Shown here: positions 42,355-51,614 of the stretch, one piece after another
Position numbering within the stretch: the stretch's first letter is position 1
Layout: every line of letters begins with the position of its first letter
From: an uncultured Shewanella sp.
GTDB taxonomy: Bacteria; Pseudomonadota; Gammaproteobacteria; Enterobacterales; Shewanellaceae
NCBI RefSeq assembly: GCF_947497935.1
Contig: NZ_CANMIO010000003.1
Coordinates: 1 to 64,000, forward strand
Direction: 5' to 3'
Length of the DNA stretch: 64,000 nt
Made by a program: the position numbers and the translations under genes
Notes under the pieces: generated by a model
Seen by the model: only the letters and a program-made list of their open reading frames with translations
Database searches by the model: none
What the model was told of the DNA's origin: nothing

Positions 42355-43103
42355 TAGATCACCTTCGCTTCATTCTTTAACTTTTCAACCAACTCATCGA
42401 TAGACGCAACCATCACACCACCGCTACGCTCTGCTGGCGGAGCAACCTTAAGGATGTTCTGGTGAGACTTAAGGGTGACATCAAAATCTGCAGGTGTCAG
42501 AGCTTCTAGGGGCTTGCGCTTTGCTTTCATAATATTAGGAAGCTTGGCATAGCGTGGCTCATTTAGACGAAGGTCAGCAGTCACAACGGCTGGCAGCGGC
42601 AACTTGATTGTTTGTAACCCACCATCGATTTCACGGATCACAACCAGCTTATCGCCATCAAGTTTAACTTCTGAGGCAAACGTTGCTTGCGGCATCTTGG
42701 CAATAGCAGCAAGCATCTGTCCAGTTTGGTTGTTATCACCATCAATTGACTGCTTACCTAAGATCACCAACTCTGCCTGCTCTTTTTGTTGCACGGCATG
42801 AATTAGCTTGGCAATCGACAGCGGTACTAAATCTTCTTCTGTTTCGATATGAATAGCACGGTCAGCTCCCAACGCAAGTGCCGTTCTTAACTGCTCTTGC
42901 GATGCTTTAGGGCCGATGCTTAATACGACAATTTCAGAGGCGCTTCCTGCTTCCTTTAAACGAACGGCTTCTTCAACGGCAATTTCACAAAAAGGGTTAA
43001 TCGCCATCTTTAGGTTTGCGGTATCAACACCTGTATTGTCAGCGTTAACCCTGACCTTAACATTGGCATCGACGACACGTTTAACTGGCACCAATACTTT
43101 CAT
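42354..43103 (-). CDS. etfB: Electron transfer flavoprotein, beta subunit
   Basis: 249 residues, the normal length. Typical beginning [19 protein letters not shown] and the AMP-site region [18 protein letters not shown], plus the recognition-loop area [15 protein letters not shown]. First gene of the etfBA pair; AAGGAAG stands before the ATG on the minus strand. Confidence 0.96.
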   Translation of the reverse strand: MKVLVPVKRVVDANVKVRVNADNTGVDTANLKMAINPFCEIAVEEAVRLKEAGSASEIVVLSIGPKASQEQLRTALALGADRAIHIETEEDLVPLSIAKLIHAVQQKEQAELVILGKQSIDGDNNQTGQMLAAIAKMPQATFASEVKLDGDKLVVIREIDGGLQTIKLPLPAVVTADLRLNEPRYAKLPNIMKAKRKPLEALTPADFDVTLKSHQNILKVAPPAERSGGVMVASIDELVEKLKNEAKVI

Positions 43104-43449
43104 AGGGCTTCCTTCTTACGTCTCTTATAATGTTCGAAATTAAGTAACCAGCCACAGATAGAACAGACTTGCGACTATTACCGAAATTAAAGCCACTTTA
43201 CGTGCTGTTAACGTTAACGTCAACTAGGTTTCAAACGCCTGTTCGCCCTAGTTGACACAACATAAGCTTTTATTGAATTAAACACTCTTAAAACATTTAT
43301 TAACCATCGATGATAGTTAAGTTATTCATATTAACGTTTTGACGATATAAATAATTCAAAAATAATATTTGATCCTCACCCAAATAGTTTCTATTATTTA
43401 ACTCAATAAAGTTATTACCCATCTTATTCTTAATTGGACCTAAATAATT
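43104..43449. other. Divergent promoter region etfB / H-NS gene
   Basis: 346 bp, strongly AT-rich in 43265-43449, which is usual for self-regulated hns promoters. No additional gene or repeat seen; GTTAACGTTAACGT at 43209 is a short dyad. Confidence 0.5.
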
Positions 43450-43842
43450 ATGAGCGATTTTCTTGAAATATTGACACATGGTCGTCGTTTTAAAGCAGCG
43501 GTTAAAGACTTATCACTTAATGATTTAAAAGAACTGTCAGTAAAGCTAGAAAAAATCATTGAAGAAAAATCTTCTCAAGAAGCCGCTGAACAAGAAGCTA
43601 TGGCTGAGCGTAATGCTAAAATTGAAGAGATCCGTAAGCAAATGGAAGCTATCGGTTTATCTGTTGATGATATCGGCGGCGCAGCAGTTAAAGCCGCTCC
43701 TAAGAAGCGTGCTCCTCGTCCAGCTAAATATCAAATTGAAGTTGACGGCGAAATGGTACAGTGGACAGGCCAAGGCCGTATGCCAACAGTATTTAAGAAC
43801 CAACTTGAACAAGGCCGTACAATGGAAGACTTCTTGATCTAA
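43450..43842 (+). CDS. hns: H-NS-family nucleoid protein
   Basis: 130 residues: an N-terminal helical oligomerisation domain (LKELSVKLEKIIEEKSSQEA, then acidic coiled coil), a linker rich in K/P/A, and a C-terminal DNA-binding domain with the AT-hook-like core WTGQGRMP. These proteins silence AT-rich DNA, such as the islands in this window. A terminator follows. Confidence 0.94.
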   Translation: MSDFLEILTHGRRFKAAVKDLSLNDLKELSVKLEKIIEEKSSQEAAEQEAMAERNAKIEEIRKQMEAIGLSVDDIGGAAVKAAPKKRAPRPAKYQIEVDGEMVQWTGQGRMPTVFKNQLEQGRTMEDFLI

Positions 43843-43862
43843 TATCAAGTCATCCAAACTAA

Positions 43863-43887
43863 GAGCCCTGCAACTGCGGGGCTTTTT
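43863..43887 (+). terminator. Terminator after the H-NS gene
   Basis: Stem AGCCCTGC/GCGGGGCT around a short loop, followed by five T. Confidence 0.85.
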
Positions 43888-44000
43888 CATTTCGAGGTTA
43901 AATTTTTCACATTGGTCGTTACAATTACTGCTTAGTCATTGTTAATAAGTTAGGATATGCTCACCATTTCCCTGTTTATCTAACAATAATAAGTAGAATA

Positions 44001-47000
44001 ATGCGTAAACATATAATCAAAGTCCCCTTCGCTTTACTTAGCTTGTTATATAGCCAAGCGCTATTTGCTAATGAGCAATTGTCTGACAATACCCCTAGAC
44101 TCACGGCATTAACCCATGCCAATCTGATGTTAGCACCGGGTCACACGCTGACCGATGCTACTCTGTTGATTAAAAACAATAAAATAAAAGCCGTTATCAA
44201 GGATAACGATATTCCGGATGGGGCATTTGAAATAGATTTGTCGGGGCACACTATATATTCTGGCTTTATTGATCCATTTACAGAATATGCCATCGATTAT
44301 GAAAGAGAGGTTGAGGATAAATCAGGTCCCGTATATGAAATTAAACGGATCGGTGGTAATGCAAGCAATGGCGCAATCCATTCAGAAATGCAATGGTTCA
44401 ATTATGTCTACCCAGATAAAGAACAAGCAAAGAAATGGATTGATAATGGTTTTACCAGTGTTCAATCTAGCTATTTAGATGGCATATTTCGTGGGCAGGG
44501 TGTGGCATTATCATTAGCGAATAAGAAAGCTAACGATGTTATATATAATGCACACACAAGCCAATTTATGGCGTTCAACAAAGGTTCTTCCGTTCAAGAT
44601 TATCCACAATCTTTAATGGGCAGTATGGCATTAATTAGACAAACCTTGTCCGATGCAAATTGGTATAACCAAAATAAGAATAAAAGCTCAGGAGAGACGG
44701 TTGAGTTTAATATCGCATTTGAGCGACTAGCCGACGCCAAAAAGCAAAGTTTCATTTTTGAAACTAAAAACCTCAATAACCAGCTTAGAGCTGCTCGATT
44801 ATTAAACCAACATGAATTAAGCGGTAGTCTAATTGGCAATGGTCGTGAATATGCAAGATTAACTGAATTAAAGTCCTATCCCTTCAGTCTCATTCTCCCT
44901 CTCAATTATCCTGCAGCTCCTGAAATAACCGACGGTGATAGTGAGCGCGAAGTTAGCCTAGCTCAATTAAGACATTGGGAACACGCTCCAAGTAATTTAG
45001 CCAAAATTGCAGATGCCGAAATTCCATTTGCATTAACACAGTACGGAATTGAGTCTGATAAATTTTGGCCTAGGCTTAAATTAGCACTTCAAAGAGGTTT
45101 GTCTGAGGAAGCGGCCCTAGCCGCATTAACGACCGACGCCGCTGAAATATCGGGAATCGATCATTTAGTCGGTAAACTCGAGCCAGGCTTCATGGCTGAC
45201 TTAGTTATCACCGATGGCAATATCTTCGATGACGGTAAAATTGTCAGTATCTGGTTACAGGGTGAAGAGCGTCAACTCATCAACCGAGACCGAGCCCTGC
45301 TCGACATTCCCTATCAGCTGCAACTTAACGAGCTGACTTTCGATCTTAATATTAGTCAGTCTCCATCACTATCAGGCACACTTTCGAGTGGCGAAGGCAC
45401 CATTGAGCTTGCCAATATTGATTACCAGCAAGGGCGTCTCACATTTAGCGCTGACCTCTCTGAGGCGGGATTTGATGGGATTAGCCGCTTTACTCTCTGG
45501 TTAGATGGGCAAGGCCTAACAGGTAGATTACTCGACAGCAACAACCAAGCAACGCCGTTTGGCGGAGTGAAGCTTGAAACGATTTCAATCGCTGATAAAC
45601 AAAATAAGCCAGCAGAAGCCGCACTTATCTCTAAGTTAACTTCACCTAATGTGGCTTATGGTCTAACCGAACGTCCAGAGCAGGATAAGCTACACATTAA
45701 AAATGCCACCATCTGGACCTCCGATAAGAGTGGTGTCCTACCCAATAGCGACTTGATCATTTCCCGAGGCAGAATTGAAGAGATAGGCCAAAACCTCAAG
45801 ACGCCTTCTGGTTATGCCAGCATAGATGCTACAGGTAAACATGTCACCGCGGGCATTATCGATGAGCACTCTCATATTGCGCTCAACGGCGGCACTAACG
45901 AAGGCACCGACGCCATCACCTCTGAGGTACGTATTGGCGATGTGATCAACCCAGACGATATTGCCATCTATCGCGGACTTGCTGGCGGCGTCACTACCGC
46001 ACAAATACTTCACGGCAGTGCCAACCCCATTGGCGGGCAAGCACAAATCATTCAGCTTAAGTGGGGCGATAATGCCGAGCAGCTTAAGTTTGAAGATGCG
46101 CCCGCAAGTATTAAATTTGCCTTAGGTGAAAATGTTAAACAGAGTAACTGGGGCGATGATTTTACCCGCCGCTTCCCGCAGAGCCGTATCGGGGTGAAAT
46201 CGCTGTTTAGTGAGGCTTTTAATGAGGCGATCGCCTACCGTCAAGATCAAGTCGATTATAAGAAGATGCGCTCAAGCGAACGCAGACGCACTGTGGCGCC
46301 CCAGTACAACTATCGCTTAGAGGCAATTGCCGAGGTACTGGAGCAAACCCGCAATATTCATATTCACTCCTATGTGCAATCTGAAATATTGATGTTTTTA
46401 CGTCTTGCTGAGGCTTACAACTTCAAGATCAGCACCTTTACCCATATTCTTGAGGGCTATAAGGTCGCCGAAGAGATGGCCAAGCACGGCGCCCATGCCT
46501 CTACGTTCTCTGATTGGTGGGCATACAAGTTTGAAGTCTATGACGCTATCCCGCAAAACACCTGCTTGATGCAAAACAAAGGGGTACTCACCAGCATCAA
46601 CTCTGACGACTATGAGATGCAGCGACGCCTGAATCAAGAAGCGGCAAAGTCTATGATGTATTGCGGTATGTCCGCAGAAGATGCATGGAAGATGATCACT
46701 ATCAACCCAGCCATCCAACTCGGTATTGAAGATAAGGTCGGATCGCTTGTAGAAGGCAAGCAAGCCGATATCGTGTTGTGGGATAACCCGCCACTTTCTG
46801 TCTACGCTAAAGTAGACTCTACTTGGATTAAAGGTCGTCGCTACTTTAGTCGTGAGCAAGATGCGAATGCACAAACACAAGTTGCGACTGAACGCGCTTC
46901 ACTCATCCAAAAAGTCCTTCGCAGCGATGATGCCCATAAACAAGGTGAGACACCTATAGAGTTAACCGAGCCTGAATGGCACTGCGATACCCACTTCAAT

Positions 47001-47033
47001 GCATGGCAGCAGTCAGCTAAAGGAGCACTGTAA
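44001..47033 (+). CDS. Two-domain secreted amidohydrolase
   Basis: 1010 residues with a Sec signal (LFA/NEQ). Residues about 30-430 form a first amidohydrolase-like domain that has lost the metal HxH (the normal 'PGFIDxHxH' is SGFIDPFTEYAI). Residues about 560-960 form a second domain with the usual site: ATGKHVTAGIIDEHSHIALN for the HxH, HIHSYVQSE and FTHILEGYK for the later histidines, and NSDDYE for the aspartate. Such enzymes hydrolyse C-N bonds of cyclic amides or peptides; the substrate is unknown. It is followed, with overlapping stop/start TAATG, by another amidohydrolase gene. Confidence 0.88.
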   Translation: MRKHIIKVPFALLSLLYSQALFANEQLSDNTPRLTALTHANLMLAPGHTLTDATLLIKNNKIKAVIKDNDIPDGAFEIDLSGHTIYSGFIDPFTEYAIDYEREVEDKSGPVYEIKRIGGNASNGAIHSEMQWFNYVYPDKEQAKKWIDNGFTSVQSSYLDGIFRGQGVALSLANKKANDVIYNAHTSQFMAFNKGSSVQDYPQSLMGSMALIRQTLSDANWYNQNKNKSSGETVEFNIAFERLADAKKQSFIFETKNLNNQLRAARLLNQHELSGSLIGNGREYARLTELKSYPFSLILPLNYPAAPEITDGDSEREVSLAQLRHWEHAPSNLAKIADAEIPFALTQYGIESDKFWPRLKLALQRGLSEEAALAALTTDAAEISGIDHLVGKLEPGFMADLVITDGNIFDDGKIVSIWLQGEERQLINRDRALLDIPYQLQLNELTFDLNISQSPSLSGTLSSGEGTIELANIDYQQGRLTFSADLSEAGFDGISRFTLWLDGQGLTGRLLDSNNQATPFGGVKLETISIADKQNKPAEAALISKLTSPNVAYGLTERPEQDKLHIKNATIWTSDKSGVLPNSDLIISRGRIEEIGQNLKTPSGYASIDATGKHVTAGIIDEHSHIALNGGTNEGTDAITSEVRIGDVINPDDIAIYRGLAGGVTTAQILHGSANPIGGQAQIIQLKWGDNAEQLKFEDAPASIKFALGENVKQSNWGDDFTRRFPQSRIGVKSLFSEAFNEAIAYRQDQVDYKKMRSSERRRTVAPQYNYRLEAIAEVLEQTRNIHIHSYVQSEILMFLRLAEAYNFKISTFTHILEGYKVAEEMAKHGAHASTFSDWWAYKFEVYDAIPQNTCLMQNKGVLTSINSDDYEMQRRLNQEAAKSMMYCGMSAEDAWKMITINPAIQLGIEDKVGSLVEGKQADIVLWDNPPLSVYAKVDSTWIKGRRYFSREQDANAQTQVATERASLIQKVLRSDDAHKQGETPIELTEPEWHCDTHFNAWQQSAKGAL

Positions 47034-48409
47034 TGATGTTAACAATCTCTTTTAAACCGACTGCTTTAATGCAGGCAGCCGCTCTAATGAGCCTACCTTT
47101 GTGTTTTATGGCAAATGCCCATGACATGCTACCAGCTAAGGCCCAAAGCCAAAGCATACTGTTTACTAACGCCACAGTGCACACTGTAACTAATGGCGTC
47201 ATGCAAGACAGCGACGTACTGATTGTTGATGGTAAAGTTATTGCGGTGGGACAAGACCTCGATGGCTCTGACAGTGTACCTGCAAAGATCCAACAAGCCA
47301 CAGCAGAAAATACAGCGCCAGAGCCTGACTATATAACCAAGCTCAACGGCGCACAGATCATCGACGCCTCGGGCAAGCACCTGTATCCCGGCTTGATTGC
47401 GCTAGACACCACCATGGGGTTGATTGAAGTGGAGATGATGCGCCCAAGCAATGACGCTTACGAGGTGGGTTACATCAACCCTCAGTTAGAGGCTATTTCA
47501 GCCTTTAACCCAGATTCAGAGATTATTCCTACCGTCCGTGTCAATGGGATTACCCATGCTCAAGTTGTGCCGCAAGGTGATGGTTTAGCAGGACAGTCGG
47601 CACTGGTGTCGATGGACAGTTGGACCATAGAGGATGCCTTAGTCGAGTCTGAACAACAGTTTCACCTTTACTGGCCCCATATTCGCTGGTTATCAAAAGA
47701 TGCCGATAAGCGTAAAGAGCAGCAAGACGATTTAAAACACAGAATCGATAAAGTCTACGGCGCATTTTTAGATGGTCAACGCTATCAACTTGCCGCAAAG
47801 GCGGGCAATACGAAAAAGAAAGATCTTCGCTGGCAGGCCTTAGCGCCACTCTATGAAGGCAAGGCGCAGCTATTTGTTCATGCTCAGTCGCAAAAACAGA
47901 TAGAAGAGGCCATCGCCTTAAGCAAACAATTTGGTTTTAAGCTGGTAATTGTTGGGGGCTATGATGCCTGGCGCGTAGCTGGTGCACTTGCCGAAGTTAA
48001 CGCTAAGGTGATCTATAACCGAACGTTGACGCTTCCTAAACGTAACGATGAACCCATCGATCTGGCTTTTAAAATTCCAGCTCTGCTTAAACAGGCTCAG
48101 GTGCCCTTTGCCCTCGCCTTCTCGTCTGACTGGAATAGCCGTAATCTGCCTTTTGCTGCCGGCCAAACCGTTGCCTATGGCTTAACTAAAGAAGAAGCAC
48201 TCAAGAGCATCACCTTAGATGCAGCCAAAGTGCTAGATATCCATGATATGGGGGCGATAGCACCAGGCTTTAGAGCCAATATCATCCTTGCAACGGGTGA
48301 CATATTGGACCCAATGCAGGCGGGTATCGAGTCTATCTATATCGATGGCCGTAAAATTGATCTTAATAATCGCCATCAACAGCTTTATCAAAAGTATCTA
48401 AAGCGCTAA
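47033..48409 (+). CDS. Secreted amidohydrolase-like protein with a degenerate metal site
   Basis: 458 residues with a Sec signal (cleavage near ANA). The amidohydrolase scaffold is plain (ILFTNATVHTVTNG and the C-terminal GAIAPGFRANIILATGDILD), but the expected 'PGLIDxHxH' reads YPGLIALDTTMGLIE, so the first metal ligands are absent. It may be a non-catalytic partner of the upstream enzyme, with which it is translationally coupled. RBS lies in the end of the upstream gene. Confidence 0.85.
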   Translation: MMLTISFKPTALMQAAALMSLPLCFMANAHDMLPAKAQSQSILFTNATVHTVTNGVMQDSDVLIVDGKVIAVGQDLDGSDSVPAKIQQATAENTAPEPDYITKLNGAQIIDASGKHLYPGLIALDTTMGLIEVEMMRPSNDAYEVGYINPQLEAISAFNPDSEIIPTVRVNGITHAQVVPQGDGLAGQSALVSMDSWTIEDALVESEQQFHLYWPHIRWLSKDADKRKEQQDDLKHRIDKVYGAFLDGQRYQLAAKAGNTKKKDLRWQALAPLYEGKAQLFVHAQSQKQIEEAIALSKQFGFKLVIVGGYDAWRVAGALAEVNAKVIYNRTLTLPKRNDEPIDLAFKIPALLKQAQVPFALAFSSDWNSRNLPFAAGQTVAYGLTKEEALKSITLDAAKVLDIHDMGAIAPGFRANIILATGDILDPMQAGIESIYIDGRKIDLNNRHQQLYQKYLKR

Positions 48410-48445
48410 AATTTCAAACTTATAGTGCGTATAAAGCCGAACGGT

Positions 48446-48475
48446 AAAAAAGTGCTCATAATGAGCACTTTTTTA
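48446..48475 (+). terminator. Terminator after the amidohydrolase pair
   Basis: Stem AAAAAAGTGCTCA/TGAGCACTTTTTT with a short loop. Confidence 0.92.
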
Positions 48476-48534
48476 TTGTAGCTTTAATCATCATAACGCC
48501 TCATTCATCTCAATAATAAAACAGGCCAACGACC

Positions 48535-48918
48535 ATGAAATATCTCTTACCTTCAGTTTTTGTTCTTTTGCTCGGTGGCTGTGCGGGTGAGTACACCTTT
48601 AACAGTAATCTCGATAGCGACGCCATTAATGACTACTTTAAGGCGTCAGATGTCACTGTCTATGAAGGGACACTTCAGCCTGTTGGACCTTTTGAAGTGA
48701 AAGGCATGGTCGAGGGTGAAACCTGCCAAGTATCAGAAAATGATGCACCGGCTGCGATCAGTGAAGCCCGCACGCTTGCGCGCCGTGCAGCAGCAGACAA
48801 ACAAGCCAATGGATTGGTAATAAAAAACTGTTTATTGATTGAAGAAGCCAGTCAAAACTGTGTAAGCCGCGCGCTTTGTGTCGGCCAAGCGATTGTTACA
48901 ACCAACAACCAACAGTAA
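48535..48918 (+). CDS. rcsF: RcsF-like outer-membrane lipoprotein
   Basis: 127 residues with a lipobox (LGGC, cysteine 16). The C-terminal domain matches RcsF: VYEG, VEGETCQVSENDAPAAISEA, then VIKNCLL, QNCVSRALCVGQA, giving four cysteines (64, 99, 109, 115) that in RcsF form two disulfides. RcsF senses envelope stress for the Rcs phosphorelay. Its neighbours trmO and, further on, proS are those of Escherichia coli rcsF, which supports the call. No rcsB/C/D gene is in this window. Confidence 0.85.
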   Translation: MKYLLPSVFVLLLGGCAGEYTFNSNLDSDAINDYFKASDVTVYEGTLQPVGPFEVKGMVEGETCQVSENDAPAAISEARTLARRAAADKQANGLVIKNCLLIEEASQNCVSRALCVGQAIVTTNNQQ

Positions 48919-48945
48919 TTATTTACTATTTTATAAGTAGCCTTA

Positions 48946-49692
48946 ATGTCTTTTAATAGCCAAATTCAAGCCGTCGCCTATTGCCGCACCCCTTACAAAC
49001 AGAAGTTTGGTATTCCCAGACAACCGGGGTTGGTCAGCGCTGCACGCGGCTTTGTCGAGTTAGCCCCGCCCTTTAGCCAAATCGATGCCGTTAGAGGCTT
49101 AGAGCAATACTCACATCTATGGTTGCTGTTTTGCTTCCATGAAAACCTAGCGGCAGGCTGGAAGACAACGGTGCGTCCTCCAAGATTGGGCGGTAATGAA
49201 AAACTGGGTGTATTTGCCACTCGCTCTACCTTCAGACCTAACGGTATTGGTCAGTCAGTGGTTAAGCTTCACGCTGTGCATACCCATAACGGCAAGGTGA
49301 GCCTTGAGATCTCAGGCATGGACTTGCTCGATGGCACCCCGATTATCGATATCAAGCCCTATATTCCATTTTCAGATTCAATCGAAAATGCTCAGGGAGG
49401 CATAGCCCAAGACGCCCCTATTTTAGCGAATGTATACTTTAGCAAACTGGCATTGGAACAAGTTGAGCAATATCAGCAAAATCCAGCTTATCCACGCCTA
49501 CGTGAGCTTATTGAAGGCGTATTAGCGCAAGACCCTCGCCCTGCTTATAAAAAAGCCAAGGCCGACCCCAAATTATATCAAGTCGCTTTATATGACTTAG
49601 ATATCTTGTGGGTGATCACAGATGCTGGTATCGAAGTGACAGAGTTAAGAGCTTCAACCTTAGGTAGAACTCAGCAGAAGAATCAAGACTAG
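48946..49692 (+). CDS. trmO: tRNA (N6-threonylcarbamoyladenosine-37) methyltransferase
   Basis: 248 residues of the TsaA/TrmO family, which adds a methyl group to t6A37 of threonine tRNAs using S-adenosylmethionine. Motifs: IQAVAYCRTPYKQKFGIPRQ, RPPRLGGNEKLGVFATRSTF-RPNGIGQS and LDGTPIIDIKPYIPFSDS. The following gene begins immediately after its stop (TAGATG), suggesting cotranscription. Confidence 0.95.
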   Translation: MSFNSQIQAVAYCRTPYKQKFGIPRQPGLVSAARGFVELAPPFSQIDAVRGLEQYSHLWLLFCFHENLAAGWKTTVRPPRLGGNEKLGVFATRSTFRPNGIGQSVVKLHAVHTHNGKVSLEISGMDLLDGTPIIDIKPYIPFSDSIENAQGGIAQDAPILANVYFSKLALEQVEQYQQNPAYPRLRELIEGVLAQDPRPAYKKAKADPKLYQVALYDLDILWVITDAGIEVTELRASTLGRTQQKNQD

Positions 49693-50334
49693 ATGAGCCC
49701 AATAAATCTGCCACCTGCACAACAGAAGCCGGACTACCAAACTCAGCATAAAAAGCGTCTGTCTTATATGCCATGGCTTTATTTCTCATTAAAAGAGAAG
49801 CACCTCCAGTGGGCCAAACCTTGGCAAAATGCGGTGCAAGCTCATTTTAGTGCGGTTGAAACCGTCTCTATTGGTGAGCGTTGTTTCATTGCGCCCGAAG
49901 CAAACCTGTTTGCCGAACCAGGACGTGATATCACTATAGGCGAGCAATGCATGATTGCCGCCGACAGCTTTTTACACGGCCCTATAACACTCGGCAATGA
50001 GGTGGCGATTAACCATGGTTGCTCCCTCGATGGCGGTCGTCATGGCATTAAAATTGGCAATCAGACTCGTATTGCCAATAACGTCACCATCTACGCCTTT
50101 AATCACGGCATGGCTCCCGATACACCTATCTATCAACAGGCGTCGAACTCAAAAGGTGTGGTAATAGGTGAAGATGTGTGGATTGGTGCGCAAGCTGGCA
50201 TTGTCGATGGTGTAACCATTGGCAATCATGCGGTGATTGGCATGGGAGCAATTGTCACTAAAGATGTCGCCGACTACGCGATTATGGCCGGTAACCCTGC
50301 CCGAGTGATAGGCGATAGACGAGATAAGCTCTAA
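49693..50334 (+). CDS. Hexapeptide-repeat acyltransferase
   Basis: 213 residues forming a left-handed beta-helix of hexapeptide repeats (ITIGEQCMIAADSFLHGPIT, IKIGNQTRIANNVTIYAFNH, VVIGEDVWIGAQAGIVDGVT, ending MAGNPARVIGDR). The H in AFNH is the probable catalytic histidine. It fits acetyltransferases of the LacA/CAT-B/maltose type; acceptor unknown. It starts directly after trmO. Confidence 0.9.
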   Translation: MSPINLPPAQQKPDYQTQHKKRLSYMPWLYFSLKEKHLQWAKPWQNAVQAHFSAVETVSIGERCFIAPEANLFAEPGRDITIGEQCMIAADSFLHGPITLGNEVAINHGCSLDGGRHGIKIGNQTRIANNVTIYAFNHGMAPDTPIYQQASNSKGVVIGEDVWIGAQAGIVDGVTIGNHAVIGMGAIVTKDVADYAIMAGNPARVIGDRRDKL

Positions 50335-50670
50335 CAGCTTCTCGCTTGCTTTATATCAAAAAGCTGCGACAGTGCAACTGCCTAAACCTAGAACTGCGTA
50401 AACCTAGAAGTGACTTTTGGTTTAAGTCACTTTTATGCCGCCCTACAAAATTTACCAACTCAGATTAACTCCAACAAAGTTTGCCCCTCAGTCATTCCCA
50501 CTGTTTTAATTTTGGTTTAAAAACACATTTGAGCCGCGACATTTATCCACCTATATTTAAGGCTCATGTTTACTGCTTAGGTTTAGGTTTAGGCTTAGGT
50601 TTAGATTTAAGGCTTGCCTTTAAAGCTTAGGTTTTCCAATACTTGGCTTTTTAATTTTGATGGAGGGGTT
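50335..50670. other. Intergenic region with a TTTAGG-type simple repeat
   Basis: At about 50575-50605 the DNA reads as repeated hexamers GCTTAGG/TTTAGG (four or five units), preceded around 50385-50415 by two copies of AAACCTAGAA. A dyad GGCTTGCCTTTAAAGCTTAGG follows. No gene seen; this is the upstream region of the UspA gene. Confidence 0.6.
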
Positions 50671-51114
50671 ATGCGTACACACGATATCTTGTGCCCAATA
50701 GACTTTTCAGAAACATCGACTCACGCCTTAGGCTATGCCGTTGAAATGGCAAGTTTATATAGGGTCAACATTAGGCTACTAAATGTGATGGGAATACCTA
50801 GTGTCGCACCGGATTTTGGCATAGTGATAAACGGCCCAACCGAGCAGCTTCAAGATCCAGAAGCCTATGCCAACGATAAGATGAAAGAAATTGTCGCAGA
50901 GGTGCGTGAGCAAGTCCCTAGAGGTTTAATGGTGCATACTAACGTTCGCAGCGGCGGCGTAGTTGAGCAAATATTACAGGAAGCCGACGAGCAACAAGTG
51001 GGCATGATAGTGATAGCCAGCAATGGTTTAACAGGCCTGTCTCACCTGCTAAACCCCAACGTCGCCGAAGCCATCGCCAATCAGGCTAAGTGCCCAGTTC
51101 TCGTGGTTAAATAA
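50671..51114 (+). CDS. Universal stress protein, UspA family
   Basis: 147 residues from the ATG at 50671, chosen because GGAGGGG is 3-8 bp before it and the protein then begins MRTHDILCPIDFSETS as in the family. The C-terminal ATP loop is only partly kept: IASNGLTGLSHLLNPNVAEA then CPVLVVK. Role in stress survival is by family. Confidence 0.92.
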   Translation: MRTHDILCPIDFSETSTHALGYAVEMASLYRVNIRLLNVMGIPSVAPDFGIVINGPTEQLQDPEAYANDKMKEIVAEVREQVPRGLMVHTNVRSGGVVEQILQEADEQQVGMIVIASNGLTGLSHLLNPNVAEAIANQAKCPVLVVK

Positions 51115-51183
51115 TCCTAGCGACGAGTAGCACTGATGACGCCTTTATAGCCAGCTTGAAGCTTGGCAATTAGCACTGCATAC

Positions 51184-51474
51184 TCAATAAAAGAAAACGA
51201 CAAGAGCTAAAAACGCACTAACGACACCTAAGAAACTCAAGCTTCGTAGCACGGTCGATGAATACTGAGTCTGGATCTCAGGGTACATATAAAAGAAATA
51301 TGAGATGGAAGGAACGCCAATATAAAAACTGCCTAACCTTGAATTTAACGGCAAGGTTAGGCTTGTTAATGTTAAGGCGTAGGTGAGAAAAAACAGCGTA
51401 AAATACCACTCTGAACGACCGAATTGCTTGTACTTAAAAGGCACAATAAGTAACGGTAAAAATATCAATTCCAT
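51184..51474 (-). CDS. Small membrane protein of unknown function
   Basis: 96 residues with three hydrophobic segments (ELIFLPLLIVPF, YFTLFFLTYALTLTSLTL, FLGVVSAFLALVVFFY). A stand-alone frame between uspA and the nitrilase gene; composition is compatible with coding but there is no recognised family. Confidence 0.5.
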   Translation of the reverse strand: MELIFLPLLIVPFKYKQFGRSEWYFTLFFLTYALTLTSLTLPLNSRLGSFYIGVPSISYFFYMYPEIQTQYSSTVLRSLSFLGVVSAFLALVVFFY

Positions 51475-51614
51475 TATCTAAACTTGTCTCTGAAAACGCC
51501 CTAGGATAGAGCGACTGCATCCGTCCTTAATCTAACACTTAGTTCGCTAATGAGATAGCCGTTATAAAGGCGCCCTTACGCTAAATTAACACTGAAAAGT
51601 ATGCTTTGTTCATC

